A stretch of 64,000 nucleotides of DNA from Neisseria bacilliformis. GTDB taxonomy: Bacteria > Pseudomonadota > Gammaproteobacteria > Burkholderiales > Neisseriaceae. Positions within the stretch are counted from its first letter, which is position 1. Each line of letters begins with the position of its first letter. Shown piece by piece: positions 10,497 to 18,583 of this stretch. The notes under the pieces were generated by a model. The model made no database searches, was not told the origin of the DNA, and saw nothing but the letters and a program-made list of their open reading frames with translations. The DNA lies in contig NZ_CP059571.1 in assembly GCF_014055025.1 (NCBI RefSeq), positions 248,001-312,000 on the forward strand, written 5' to 3'. A program made the translations under genes and the position numbers.

Positions 10497-10535
10497 GCCG
10501 TCTGAAAAGGCCGAATGCTGTTTTTCAGACGGCCT
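10495..10535 (+). terminator. Inverted DUS pair overlapping the stop of the binding-protein gene
   Basis: AGGCCGTCTGAA at 10495-10506 begins within the TAG stop codon and pairs with TTCAGACGGCCT at 10524-10535. A third, unpaired DUS follows at about 10549. Confidence 0.7.
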
Positions 10536-10666
10536 GCACAATCAAAAAGGCCGTCTGAAAACGCGTTTCCCCTGCCCGCGCAAATGCTTGTTTTATCCTC
10601 ATCCGCCGTAAAACGCGGCCTCGGCGCAGCCGCAACACACATACCCGAAACACACACGGACACCCC

Positions 10667-10966
10667 ATGACCGCCCCCATGTACACCCTGCTCGCCCTTG
10701 CCTTCCTGCTGGCCAACCTCCCCTTCCTCACCCCCCGCCTGTTCGGCCTCAAACTCCTGCCGCGCAAACACGCCGGCCACCACCTGCTCGAACTGGCCGC
10801 CGCCTACGCCCTCACCGCCGCCCTGGCCTATCTGCTCGAAAGCCGCACCGGCCCCGTCCACCCGCAGGGCTGGGAGTTTTACGCCGTAACCGTCTGCCTC
10901 TTCGCCGTCGCTGCCTTCCCCGGCTTCGTTTGGCGTTACTTCTGGAAAGACCGCGACAAACAGTAA
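10667..10966 (+). CDS. DUF2818 family small membrane protein
   Basis: The 99-residue protein has two hydrophobic segments near residues 4-25 (YTLLALAFLLANLPFL) and about 70-90 (FYAVTVCLFAVAAFPGFVW), with PRLFGLKLLPRKHAGHHLLEL between them. This pattern and the closing WRYFWKDRD match DUF2818, a beta-proteobacterial inner-membrane family often found beside the NADH dehydrogenase (nuo) cluster. Here no nuo gene adjoins. The function is unknown. Confidence 0.75.
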   Translation: MTAPMYTLLALAFLLANLPFLTPRLFGLKLLPRKHAGHHLLELAAAYALTAALAYLLESRTGPVHPQGWEFYAVTVCLFAVAAFPGFVWRYFWKDRDKQ

Positions 10967-10988
10967 ACCCGCCACGCCATACGGCAAG

Positions 10989-11047
10989 AGGCCGTCTGAA
11001 AAGCGGAGCTTCGGCGCAGCCAAAACGCACAGCCTTTCAGACGGCCT
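10989..11047. repeat. DUS-bounded cassette with TTCGGCGCAGCCAAAA filler
   Basis: AGGCCGTCTGAA at 10989-11000 and TTCAGACGGCCT at 11036-11047 enclose GAGCTTCGGCGCAGCCAAAA. The same filler recurs inside other DUS pairs in this window. Confidence 0.85.
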
Positions 11048-11058
11048 CTTGCCGCTGC

Positions 11059-11089
11059 GTAGGGTGTGTGGCGCAAGCCACGCACGCGG
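11059..11089 (+). repeat. REP-like hairpin, GTAGGGTGTGT family
   Basis: GTAG followed by the imperfect palindrome GTGTGGCGCAAGCCACGCAC and then GCGG. Single copy. Confidence 0.8.
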
Positions 11090-11110
11090 ATACGGCTGTT
11101 TATTGCAAAA

Positions 11111-11193
11111 AGGCCGTCTGAAAGCGCAGCTTCAACGAAGTTAAAACAGGGTTTCGGCGCAGCCAAAAACAAAACCCGTTTTTCAGACGGCCT
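11111..11193. repeat. DUS-bounded cassette, long form
   Basis: DUS at 11111-11122 and inverted DUS at 11182-11193 enclose a filler with GCAGCTTCAACGAAG and TTTCGGCGCAGCCAAAAA. It is nearly the same as the cassette at 15619-15703. Confidence 0.85.
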
Positions 11194-11204
11194 CTTGCCA
11201 CTGT

Positions 11205-11235
11205 GTAGGCTGTATGGCGCAAGCCACGCACGCGG
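11205..11235 (+). repeat. REP-like hairpin, variant GTAGGCTGTAT form
   Basis: A diverged copy of the GTAGGGTGTGT family that keeps GGCGCAAGCCACGCACGCGG. Confidence 0.75.
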
Positions 11236-11301
11236 TCTCTGTTTTCTGCCAAGCGGCCGCCTGCAATCCTTGCAAAACCTCGGACACTTCCAAACGCCGT
11301 C

Positions 11302-11321
11302 ATTCCCGCCTGCACGGGAAT
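11302..11321. repeat. dRS3 element
   Basis: ATTCCC, eight bases, GGGAAT: an exact match to the neisserial dRS3 pattern. It is extended on both sides by CGCCGTC/GACGGCG into a longer palindrome. Confidence 0.85.
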
Positions 11322-11402
11322 GACGGCGCTTTTTTGTGTTTGGCGACGCAACGCCTCCACACCACGCAGTTTTGCCGCCTGTTTCCTGTTACGTTATACG
11401 CC

Positions 11403-11430
11403 TTGACAGTTTGCGTTCTTTTGATAAAAT
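11403..11430 (+). promoter_or_regulatory. Candidate sigma-70 promoter of the siderophore receptor, with Fur-like half sites
   Basis: TTGACA (11403-11408) and TAAAAT (11425-11430) are 16 bases apart. TGATAAA at 11422 and ATTATCA at 11445 resemble Fur half sites but are too far apart to form one 19-bp box, so iron control is only a guess. The start ATG is at 11475 behind TTAAGGAAC. Confidence 0.55.
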
Positions 11431-11474
11431 TTTTCCGTTTTTACATTATCACGCAAAATCTTTAAGGAACTGTC

Positions 11475-13646
11475 ATGCCCGCAAACCGCCCGTCCCACCT
11501 TGCGCAGGCCGTATCCGCCGCACTGCTCCTGCTGCCCGCCCTCGCCGCCGCCGAAACCCCCGCCGCCCCCGTTGAAAGCGGCGAAGTGGCCGACGTTTAT
11601 GTGCGCGAAACCGCCAAGCAGCACACGCGCAACTACACCGTGCCCGCCTCTTCCGCCGCCACCGGCATGAAGCTCACCCAGCGCGAAACACCGCAGTCCC
11701 TCTCCGTCATCACCGAAAAACAGATAGCCGACCAAAGCCTGGAAACCTTGCAGGAGGTGCTCAAACAAGTGCCGGGCGTGTATCACAGCAAAATGGGCAA
11801 CAACGCCACCGGCGACAGCCAGTTTGCTGCGCGCGGCGGCGCAATCGACAGCATCACGGTAGACGGCAAATCCAAATTCCTCTATGAAAGCAAAGCCATC
11901 CGCCGCGCCACCAACAATCTCGACAGCGCGTTATACGAAGAAGTGGCCGTGATACGCGGCGCAAGCGGCCTCGCCAACGGCGGCTGGGGCGAACCCTCCG
12001 GCACGATCGCGCTCACCCGCAAAAAGCCGCACGCCAAAGCCGAAACCACCATTGAAGCCGACATTGGCTCGTGGAAACACTACCGCCTGATGCTCGATGC
12101 CAACGCGCCCCTGAACGCCGCCAAAACCCTGCGCGGCCGCGCCGTGTTTGTCGGCGACCACGGCGGCGACTACCTGCCCCACACCTCGCGCCACAACCAC
12201 ACGCTCTACGGCATCCTCGCCTACGACCCCGCCCCGAACACCCAAATCAGCGCGGGCGCGGAAATCCACACCGACCGCAACAGGGGCAGCTCGCGTTTCG
12301 GCTTCCTCACCATCGCCGGCGACGAATACGACGGCTTCAAACCCTTTAACGCCGACCCGCGCAAAAACTCCTCCGCCCGCTGGGCATACGGCCGCGAAAA
12401 CTCCGCCGAACTGTTCGCCTCGCTGCGCCACGAATTCGGCAACGGCTGGACGCTCAAAGGCGATTACAGCTACATCCGCAACAAAAGCGAAATGCTCTCC
12501 GGCATCGCCGGCACCTACGAAATCGCCTCCGACTTTTCCAGCGTCGTCAGCGCCGATTTCGACAAAGGCCGTCTGAAAGAACACAATTTCTCGCTCAAAC
12601 TCGACGGCCAATACCCGCTGTTCGGCCGCAACCACGACTTTGCAGGCGGCATCAGCTATCTCAACAGCAAAGACACCCCCTCGTATTACACCGAGCCCGA
12701 AGTGCCCGTGCCCGATCTGCGCCTGTTTGACGGCAATGTCGCCAAACCCGACATTGCCTACCGCCGCGACGGCCTCGAACACAGCCGCAACCTTTCCGTT
12801 TTCGCCTCCACCCGCTTCAAACTCACCGGCAAATGGTCGCTGATTGCGGGCGGCCGCTGGACCGACTGGAAATACCGCTACATCACCAGCCGCAGCCGCT
12901 TCGTCGATACCAAACGCGGCAAAACCATCTTCGTGCCCTACCTCGCCGCAACCTACGACTTCACCCCCAACCTCACCGCCTACGCCAGCTACACCACCGT
13001 GTTCCGTCCGCAGGTGCGCTACCTCTCCGCCTCGGGCGACGCGCTCGACCCCCTCGAAGGCAAAACCTACGAGGCCGGCCTCAAAGGCGCGTGGTTTGAA
13101 GGCCGTCTGAACGCCGCCCTCTCGGTCTACCAAAACCGCCGCGACAACCTCGGCATCTATGCCGGACGCCTGCGCAACGGCGAAAGCTACTACCGCGCCA
13201 CCGACCACACCAAAAACACCGGCGGCGAAATCTCCCTCAGCGGCCGCCTCACCGACCGCTGGCTGATCAACACCTCCTACGCCCGCTCCAAAACCAAAGA
13301 CAGCCAGGGCAGGCAAATCAAAGCCTCCTACCCCGTGCACCTGTTCAAACTCTTCACCAGCTACGACCTAAGCGACCGCCTCACCCTCGGCGGCAACCTC
13401 AACTGGCAGAGTGCGATCACCGACGCCCTCAACCGCCCCGAAGTAAGCGAACCCGACGCCATAGCCGCCCTCACCCAGCGCGCCTACGCCACCGTCGATC
13501 TGATGGCCAAATACCGCGTCGGCAAAAGCACCACCGTATCGCTCTACGCCGAAAACATCGGCAACAAATACTACAAAACCATGCCCGACATCCACGTCTA
13601 CGGCACCCCGCGCAGCTACACCCTCTCGCTGCGGCATACCTTTTAA
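11475..13646 (+). CDS. TonB-dependent siderophore receptor (FhuE/FpvA-type)
   Basis: The 723-residue outer-membrane receptor has a signal peptide ending near LAAAE. The plug shows TQRETPQSLSVITEKQIADQ, LQEVLKQVPGVYHS, FAARGGAIDSITVDG and VAVIRGASGLANG...EPSGTIALTRKKP, the hallmarks of the hydroxamate-type (FhuE/FpvA/FoxA) receptor group. The barrel ends with SLYAENIGNKYY and a C-terminal Phe (LSLRHTF). It imports a ferric siderophore with TonB-ExbBD energy; the ligand cannot be told from sequence. A DUS core (GGCCGTCTGAA) is read within the barrel as GRLKE. No transport neighbour is present. Confidence 0.92.
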   Translation: MPANRPSHLAQAVSAALLLLPALAAAETPAAPVESGEVADVYVRETAKQHTRNYTVPASSAATGMKLTQRETPQSLSVITEKQIADQSLETLQEVLKQVPGVYHSKMGNNATGDSQFAARGGAIDSITVDGKSKFLYESKAIRRATNNLDSALYEEVAVIRGASGLANGGWGEPSGTIALTRKKPHAKAETTIEADIGSWKHYRLMLDANAPLNAAKTLRGRAVFVGDHGGDYLPHTSRHNHTLYGILAYDPAPNTQISAGAEIHTDRNRGSSRFGFLTIAGDEYDGFKPFNADPRKNSSARWAYGRENSAELFASLRHEFGNGWTLKGDYSYIRNKSEMLSGIAGTYEIASDFSSVVSADFDKGRLKEHNFSLKLDGQYPLFGRNHDFAGGISYLNSKDTPSYYTEPEVPVPDLRLFDGNVAKPDIAYRRDGLEHSRNLSVFASTRFKLTGKWSLIAGGRWTDWKYRYITSRSRFVDTKRGKTIFVPYLAATYDFTPNLTAYASYTTVFRPQVRYLSASGDALDPLEGKTYEAGLKGAWFEGRLNAALSVYQNRRDNLGIYAGRLRNGESYYRATDHTKNTGGEISLSGRLTDRWLINTSYARSKTKDSQGRQIKASYPVHLFKLFTSYDLSDRLTLGGNLNWQSAITDALNRPEVSEPDAIAALTQRAYATVDLMAKYRVGKSTTVSLYAENIGNKYYKTMPDIHVYGTPRSYTLSLRHTF

Positions 13647-13960
13647 ACCCACGGTTTGAAAACAAAAAAGGCCGTCTGAAAACCGGAATATCGGTTTTCA
13701 GACGGCCTCCGGCATGAGCCGCGCCCCAGGCAATGCCCGAACCATACGCAGGGTGTGCTGCCCCGAGGCGGCGCACGCGTTCCCTGTTCCGCACCAAATG
13801 CCCGCGTATCCCGCCAACCCGCAACCGCATGCGCGGCTTTTCCCGTTTAAAGCACGCCCGATTTCAGTCTGTCTAGCTTTGCCCCTTTCTCCCTTAATGA
13901 AAAATGAATTAAAATATCACCCCCTTAGCAAATCTTGTTTCAAATTAACAAAGGAAAATC
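13647..13960. other. 314-bp intergenic region: terminator, degenerate REP hairpin, promoter region
   Basis: It holds the DUS terminator and a decayed REP-like copy at about 13748-13779 (GCAGGGTGTGCTG...GGCGCACGCG). After about 13870 comes an AT-rich stretch that probably carries the promoter of the next gene, with AAAGGAAAATC as its ribosome site. Confidence 0.7.
13669..13708 (+). terminator. Inverted DUS pair after the siderophore receptor gene
   Basis: AGGCCGTCTGAA (13669-13680) and TTCAGACGGCCT (13697-13708). The stem is extended by AACCG/CGGTT. Confidence 0.75.
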
Positions 13961-15172
13961 ATGAAACAAACAATTCTGGCTGCCCTTGCCAGCCTGCTCC
14001 TCGCCCACCAAGCCCTTGCCGAAACCCTGCCCATGCCTGTAGAAAAGCTGGGCGAGGTGCAGGGCGTGCCGTTTTACAAAGGCTACGGCTCATCCATTGA
14101 TGCCGACCCGCAAAACCCCAACCGTTTCTACGGCTTAACCGACCGCGGCCCCAATGCCGACGGCGGTGAAGATGTCAAAATCTTCCTGCTGCCGCATTTC
14201 ACGCCCAGCATCGGGCATTTTGAAATCCAAGCCAATGGCAAAATTAAAAAACTGCGCGACATCCCGCTGAGAGACGCCCACGGCAAACCGCTCACCGGCC
14301 TGCCCAACCCCGCAGGCTACGGCACATCCAAAGAAACCGTAGTGGATGCAAACCACCAGCTTTTGCAGCGCGACAAAACCGGCATCGACAGCGAAGGGCT
14401 GGCGGTGATGCGCGACGGCACATTCTGGGTGTCCGACGAATACGGCCCGCACATCGTACATTTTGACCGCAACGGCATCGAGCTGGAACGCATGAGCCCG
14501 CGCGGCGTGCACACCACCGGCCGCCGCCTGCCTGCGATGCTCGGGCATCTGCGCCCCAATCGCGGCATGGAAGGCATCACCACCACGCCGAGCAACCGCG
14601 TGCTGGTGGGCATCATGCAGTCCGCGCTGTACAACCCGAGCAAGCAGGCGGTGGTAAATAAATCGGTAACGCGCATTTTGATGTTTGACCTGGCAACGGG
14701 CAAAACCAAACAATATCTGTATCAGCAAGGCGGCGATTTTTGGAAAAACTCCGAAATCCGCGCCATCGACGAGCACCGCTTTTTGGTGGACGAACACAAC
14801 GGCAAAGACGTGAAACACGTTTACCTGATTGATTTGAACGGCGCAACCGACGTGTCCGACCCCGCCGACAGCGCAACCGGCTTGAAAGTAAACGGCAAAG
14901 CCATCGAAGAAAATTCATGGGAAGAACTCGCCGCCGCAGGCATCAAACCCGTGCGCAAAACGCTGGTGAGCGACGTGAAAAAAGACGTGGACTTCCAGTC
15001 GTCCAAATTTGAAGGCATGTGGGTTGCCGACGGCGGCAAAACGCTGTGGATCATCAACGATGACGATTTCGGCATCGATTCCAAAGACGACCACACCATC
15101 GTTCCCAAACGCCTGCCCAACGGCCAAACCGACGCCACACGCCTGTACCGCATTCCGCTGAACATCAAATAA
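13961..15172 (+). CDS. Secreted esterase-like activity of phytase family protein
   Basis: The 403-residue protein starts with a signal peptide (MKQTILAALASLLLAHQALA). YGLTDRGPNADG, TGIDSEGLAVMRDGTFWVSDEYGPHI, NRGMEGIT and FEGMWVADGGKTLWIINDDDFG are the conserved blocks of the esterase-like/phytase-like beta-propeller family (PF13449). Members are exported hydrolases, often thought to act on phosphate esters, but the substrate is not known for this protein. Start ATG 13961 follows AAAGGAAA. It is a single-gene unit ending at a hairpin. Confidence 0.88.
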   Translation: MKQTILAALASLLLAHQALAETLPMPVEKLGEVQGVPFYKGYGSSIDADPQNPNRFYGLTDRGPNADGGEDVKIFLLPHFTPSIGHFEIQANGKIKKLRDIPLRDAHGKPLTGLPNPAGYGTSKETVVDANHQLLQRDKTGIDSEGLAVMRDGTFWVSDEYGPHIVHFDRNGIELERMSPRGVHTTGRRLPAMLGHLRPNRGMEGITTTPSNRVLVGIMQSALYNPSKQAVVNKSVTRILMFDLATGKTKQYLYQQGGDFWKNSEIRAIDEHRFLVDEHNGKDVKHVYLIDLNGATDVSDPADSATGLKVNGKAIEENSWEELAAAGIKPVRKTLVSDVKKDVDFQSSKFEGMWVADGGKTLWIINDDDFGIDSKDDHTIVPKRLPNGQTDATRLYRIPLNIK

Positions 15173-15204
15173 GGACGTGCAGGGTACACCGTACCGGCGG
15201 AACA

Positions 15205-15250
15205 AAGCAGCCTGAAAACCGGCATTTCGGTTTTCAGGCTGCTTTTGCTT
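15205..15250 (+). terminator. Terminator made of an inverted pair of Kingella-type uptake sequence
   Basis: AAGCAGCCTGAA (15205-15216) and TTCAGGCTGCTT (15233-15244) form a perfect stem with a T-rich tail. The arms match the AGGCAGCCTGAA dialect rather than the AG-DUS that dominates the window. Confidence 0.75.
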
Positions 15251-15293
15251 TGACTAGACTTTATATAGCGGATACAGATCAAAAGTATCTGAT

Positions 15294-15362
15294 GTAGGCC
15301 GGGCTTCAGCCCGGCAAAATATCGGATAAATAGTGAGTTAGCCGGGCTGAAGCCCGGCCTAC
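15294..15362. repeat. REPIN-like element, GTAGGYYGGG family (69 bp)
   Basis: Two hairpins in inverted orientation: GTAGGCCGGGCTTCAGCCC at the left and its mirror ending GGCCTAC at the right. GTAG lies at both outer ends. It has the same length as the element at 59471-59539. Confidence 0.8.
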
Positions 15363-15390
15363 GATGGGTATCTTTTATTTTGTTCGACTA

Positions 15391-15563
15391 TAACGCCGCC
15401 GGCACTTTCGCCGCCGCCTCTTCCACCGCCACGCTTTGCGCTTGGCTGTCGGTGCGGCGGGCGTATTCGACTTTGCCCTCTTTCAGGCTGCGGTCGCCAA
15501 TCACGATGTGGTGCGGGATGCCGAGCAGCTCGGAATCGGCCGGCAGCATGTCCGCGCCAAATG
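15391..15563 (-). pseudogene. Decayed copy of the proS 3' end
   Basis: Read leftward it encodes [20 protein letters not shown] and [20 protein letters not shown], which match the last ~60 residues of the intact ProS at 16419-18134 with a few changes. Eleven codons ([11 protein letters not shown]) are missing between two short CAGCA repeats, and there is no upstream part. It cannot make a working enzyme. The fragment lies in the same orientation as proS, with one gene between them. Confidence 0.85.
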
Positions 15564-15578
15564 CCCGTGCCCCCGCAA

Positions 15579-15608
15579 CCGCGTGCGCGGCTTGCGCATA
15601 CACCCTAC
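15579..15608 (-). repeat. REP-like hairpin, GTAGGGTGTGT family, inverted
   Basis: Ends in CACCCTAC at 15601-15608; the body reads CCGCGTGCGCGGCTTGCGCA. Confidence 0.75.
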
Positions 15609-15618
15609 ACAGCGGCAG

Positions 15619-15703
15619 AGGCCGTCTGAAAGCGGAGCTTCAACAAAGTTAAAACGCAGTTTCGGCGCAGCCAAAAACCGTTTTGCCGTTTTTCAGACGG
15701 CCT
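15619..15703. repeat. DUS-bounded cassette, long form
   Basis: DUS at 15619-15630 and inverted DUS at 15692-15703 enclose GAGCTTCAACAAAG and TTTCGGCGCAGCCAAAAA. The right-hand DUS supplies the stop codon of the membrane-protein gene. Confidence 0.85.
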
Positions 15704-16355
15704 CATCGTGTTTGGCGGCGGGGTGGGTGGCGCGGCTGCGGATGACTTTGGCCAGCGCGTAGGCGGTGTCGCATTGGCGGGTGAAGGGATAGCTCGGGGT
15801 AATGAGCAGCAGATCCAGGCAGGTTTCGGCGGTGATGATGCGGTTGGAGCCGTAGCGGCGCGCGTCGTGTTCGATATACAGGAAAAGTTCCAGCAGTGAT
15901 CCCTCGCCGCTCCTATAACAAAGTACTTTTGCATTGCAGATGTGTTCCCAGCGTAAAAAACGCTTGCCGCTGGTCAGGGTGTCGAAGCGGATGCCGTCGT
16001 CTTCGAGGCGGATGAATTCGCGCCGTTTTCGGGTGTATTGCCAGACGGGATCGAAATACAGGATCAGCAGCGACAGGCCGCCGCAGGAAAAGGTGAAAAC
16101 GAGCAGTACCAGTGTCGAAACAATGTTCAAATCGCTGCCCCCGCCGCCGCTGAACACGATGCGGGAGTCGGGATATTTGACAAAGAACGTAATGTCAATA
16201 AGGAATCTTGACAGGCAGAGCATGCAAACCAGCATGCAGATATAAAACCATATCGGGATGTGGTCGGAGAACGCCCATTCGCGCACTTCGGCGGGATCGG
16301 GCGGGGGATGGCTGCGTAGCAGCTTCGGTTGCGATTCCGGCGTGGGTTCGGTCAT
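15693..16355 (-). CDS. Hypothetical protein with two membrane segments
   Basis: The 220-residue protein has a proline-rich cytoplasmic N terminus, hydrophobic segments at about residues 35-58 (IWFYICMLVCMLCLSRFLID) and 78-101 (VSTLVLLVFTFSCGGLSLLI), and a soluble C-terminal half with a PH-like pattern (FIRLEDDGIRFDTL, RFLRWEHI). I recognise no family. I chose ATG 16355; the frame also offers TTG one codon earlier. The closing Glu-Ala-Val-stop is provided by a DUS. The gene sits between proS and a duplicated proS tail, as if inserted. Confidence 0.65.
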   Translation of the reverse strand: MTEPTPESQPKLLRSHPPPDPAEVREWAFSDHIPIWFYICMLVCMLCLSRFLIDITFFVKYPDSRIVFSGGGGSDLNIVSTLVLLVFTFSCGGLSLLILYFDPVWQYTRKRREFIRLEDDGIRFDTLTSGKRFLRWEHICNAKVLCYRSGEGSLLELFLYIEHDARRYGSNRIITAETCLDLLLITPSYPFTRQCDTAYALAKVIRSRATHPAAKHDEAV

Positions 16356-16377
16356 CAACGGAACGCCTGTTATGTTT

Positions 16378-16411
16378 AGGCCGTCTGAAAAACGTGTTTT
16401 TCAGACGGCCT
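16378..16411 (-). terminator. Inverted DUS pair downstream of proS
   Basis: AGGCCGTCTGAA (16378-16389) and TTCAGACGGCCT (16400-16411), 8 bases past the proS stop. Confidence 0.75.
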
Positions 16412-16418
16412 GTTTGTT

Positions 16419-18134
16419 TTACGCCCGCAAAGCCGCCAATACTTTCGCTGCCGCTTCTTCCACCGCCACGCTTTGCGCCTCGCTGTCGGTGCGGCGGGCG
16501 TATTCGACTTTGCCCTCTTTCAGGCCGCGGTCGCCGATCACAATGCGGTGCGGGATGCCGAGCAGTTCGGAGTCGGCCAGCAGCACGCCGGCGCGTTCGT
16601 CGCGGTCGTCCAGCAGCACGTCCGCGCCGGCAGCGCAGAGTTCGGCGTAAATTTTGTCGGCGGCTTCGCGCACGGCGTCGGATTTTTTGTAGTTCATCGG
16701 CACGATGACGGCTTGGAAGGGTGCCATCGCGTCGGTCCAGATGATGCCGCGCCCGTCGTTGTTCTGCTCGATGGCGGCGGCGACGATGCGGGTGATGCCG
16801 ATGCCGTAGCAGCCCATTTCCATGATTTGCGACTTGCCGTTGCTGTCCAAAAACGCGGCGTTCATGGCGGCGGAGTATTTGTCGCGCAGTTGGAACACGT
16901 GGCCGACTTCGATGCCGCGCGCCAGTTTCAGGCTGCCTTTGCCGCACGGGCTGGGGTCGCCCTCAACCACGTTGCGCAAATCGGCAAATTCGGGCTCGGC
17001 GGCGTCGCGGCCGAAGTTGAAACCGGTGTAGTGCCAGCCGTTGTCGTTGGCACCGATCACCCAGTCCGCGCCTTTTTCGACGGCGAAATCGGCGTAAACC
17101 TTGCCTTTAAAGCCGACCGGGCCGAGCGAGCCGCCGTCCGCGCCGAATTGGGCGCGGATAAGTTCGGGCGCGGCGAAGGTGAGCGGGGCTTTTACGCCCG
17201 CGAGCTTTTCGGCTTTGATGTCGTTGAACTCGTGGTCGCCGCGCAGCAGCAGCAGCACGATTTCGCCCTCGTTTTCGCCCTCGACCACGATGGATTTCAG
17301 CGTCTGCTCGACGGGAATGTTCAAAAACCGCACCAGCGATTCGATGGTTTTCACATTCGGGGTGGACACTTTTTCCAACGCTTTTTCAGACGGCCTCCTC
17401 TCGCCCTGCAAGCGCAGGGTCTGCGCCAGCTCGATATTGGCGGCGTAGTCGGATGCGTCGCTGTATGCGATGACGTCTTCGCCGCTCTCGGCCAGCACTT
17501 GGAACTCGTGCGAACCCGTGCCGCCGATGCTGCCGGTGTCGGCGGCCACGGGGCGGTAGTTCAGGCCGAGTCGGTCGAAGATGCGGCAGTAGGCGTCGTA
17601 CATGGGCTGGTAGCCGTCGCGCACCAGCGATTCGTAGTCGGCGTGGAAGGAGTAGGCGTCTTTCATCACAAATTCGCGCGCGCGCATCACGCCGAAACGC
17701 GGGCGCACTTCGTCGCGGAATTTGGTTTGGATGTGGTAGAAGTTTTTGGGAAGCTGCTTGTAGCTGGTGATTTCTTTGCGCACGATGTCGGTAATGACTT
17801 CTTCGCAGGTCGGCCCCATGCAGAAATCGCGCTCGTGGCGGTCTTTCAGGCGCAAGAGTTCCTTGCCGTAAAACTCCCAGCGGCCGGATTCCTGCCACAA
17901 TTCGGCGGGCTGGACGACGGGCATCAGCAGCTCGACGCTGCCCGCGCGTTCCATCTCTTCGCGCACCACGCGCTCGACTTTGCGCAACACGCGCAAGCCC
18001 ATCGGCATCCAGGTGTAGAGGCCGGAGGCGTTGGCTTTGATGAGACCCGCGCGGATCATCAGCTTGTGGCTGGCCAGCGCGGCTTCGGCGGGAGCTTCTT
18101 TGAGGGTGGAGATGAAGAATCGGGAGGCTTTCAT
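16419..18134 (-). CDS. proS: Prolyl-tRNA synthetase
   Basis: ProS charges tRNA-Pro. At 571 residues it is the bacterial class II type with an editing insertion. [37 protein letters not shown], the [14 protein letters not shown] motif and [21 protein letters not shown] mark the catalytic core. The inserted editing domain spans roughly residues 240-380, and the C-terminal anticodon-binding domain carries [12 protein letters not shown] and [21 protein letters not shown] is translated inside the protein as RPSEK near residue 250. Start ATG 18134. The 3' end is duplicated at 15391-15563. Confidence 0.97.
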   Translation of the reverse strand: MKASRFFISTLKEAPAEAALASHKLMIRAGLIKANASGLYTWMPMGLRVLRKVERVVREEMERAGSVELLMPVVQPAELWQESGRWEFYGKELLRLKDRHERDFCMGPTCEEVITDIVRKEITSYKQLPKNFYHIQTKFRDEVRPRFGVMRAREFVMKDAYSFHADYESLVRDGYQPMYDAYCRIFDRLGLNYRPVAADTGSIGGTGSHEFQVLAESGEDVIAYSDASDYAANIELAQTLRLQGERRPSEKALEKVSTPNVKTIESLVRFLNIPVEQTLKSIVVEGENEGEIVLLLLRGDHEFNDIKAEKLAGVKAPLTFAAPELIRAQFGADGGSLGPVGFKGKVYADFAVEKGADWVIGANDNGWHYTGFNFGRDAAEPEFADLRNVVEGDPSPCGKGSLKLARGIEVGHVFQLRDKYSAAMNAAFLDSNGKSQIMEMGCYGIGITRIVAAAIEQNNDGRGIIWTDAMAPFQAVIVPMNYKKSDAVREAADKIYAELCAAGADVLLDDRDERAGVLLADSELLGIPHRIVIGDRGLKEGKVEYARRTDSEAQSVAVEEAAAKVLAALRA

Positions 18135-18490
18135 AGTGGCGGTCTCTCTTTTGTTGTGGGATTTGTTAAGAAATGATGGCAGATTGTAGCGTGAAACGGC
18201 GGATTTTGGCGGGCGTTTTCCACCCTTATTTGCGGCCGTCTGAAAATTTTCTGCCGCGTTTTTGCGGCGGCGGCGCGGGCGGGAAACGGGTCTGTCAAGC
18301 GGGTTTTATGCACATTTTTCCACCGCTTTGTTTTGCTTGGCAATTTGCTTTTTTCAGACGGCCTCTGATGCGGGTTTTGCTTTATCTGTTTGATTTTAAA
18401 TGTTTTATAGTTTGTATGTTTTTTGGGCAGGGCGGCTCGGGCGGTTGCGGGCAAAGGGTTTTTGCCGCTTGCCCATAGTTTGCCCACAGA

Positions 18491-18515
18491 CTTATCCACA
18501 GATTTTGTGGGTAAG
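18491..18515. promoter_or_regulatory. DnaA-box-like palindrome
   Basis: CTTATCCACA (18491-18500) is followed by TTGTGGGTAAG (18505-18515). The left arm contains the consensus DnaA box TTATCCACA, and the right arm is a one-mismatch copy on the other strand. A third half-match, TTTGCCCACA, lies at 18479-18488. Confidence 0.45.
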
Positions 18516-18532
18516 CGCGGCGCAATGGAAAG

Positions 18533-18573
18533 AGGCCGTCTGAAAACGCCGAAGCTGCGCTTTCAGACGGCCT
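18533..18573 (-). terminator. Inverted DUS pair downstream of brnQ
   Basis: AGGCCGTCTGAA (18533-18544) and TTCAGACGGCCT (18562-18573). A further DUS at 18583-18594 forms the brnQ stop codon. Confidence 0.7.
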
Positions 18574-18583
18574 CTGCGCCTGT

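Larger units (their letters stand above)
10967..11474. other. Gene-free 508-bp intergenic mosaic of repeats
   Basis: This gap holds two DUS-bounded cassettes, two single REP-like hairpins of the GTAGGGTGTGT family, one dRS3 element and the promoter region of the TonB receptor. The cassette-plus-hairpin order is repeated twice in the same orientation, which suggests local duplication. I see no coding sequence. Confidence 0.8.
18135..18583. other. 449-bp intergenic region with scattered DUS and a DnaA-box-like palindrome
   Basis: It contains unpaired DUS copies, an AT-rich stretch near 18380-18425, the palindrome at 18491-18515 and the brnQ terminator. No convincing gene was found; the open frame at 18173-18478 has a composition typical of DUS read-through. 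Confidence 0.65.

Noticed and set aside
15380-15652. Open frame on the plus strand over the proS tail copy
   Set aside because: The similarity to ProS is on the minus strand; the plus-strand frame is its shadow.
18491-18515. Origin of replication
   Set aside because: Only one good DnaA box pair is present, with no dnaA, dnaN, rpmH or gidA neighbours and no extended AT-rich unwinding region.
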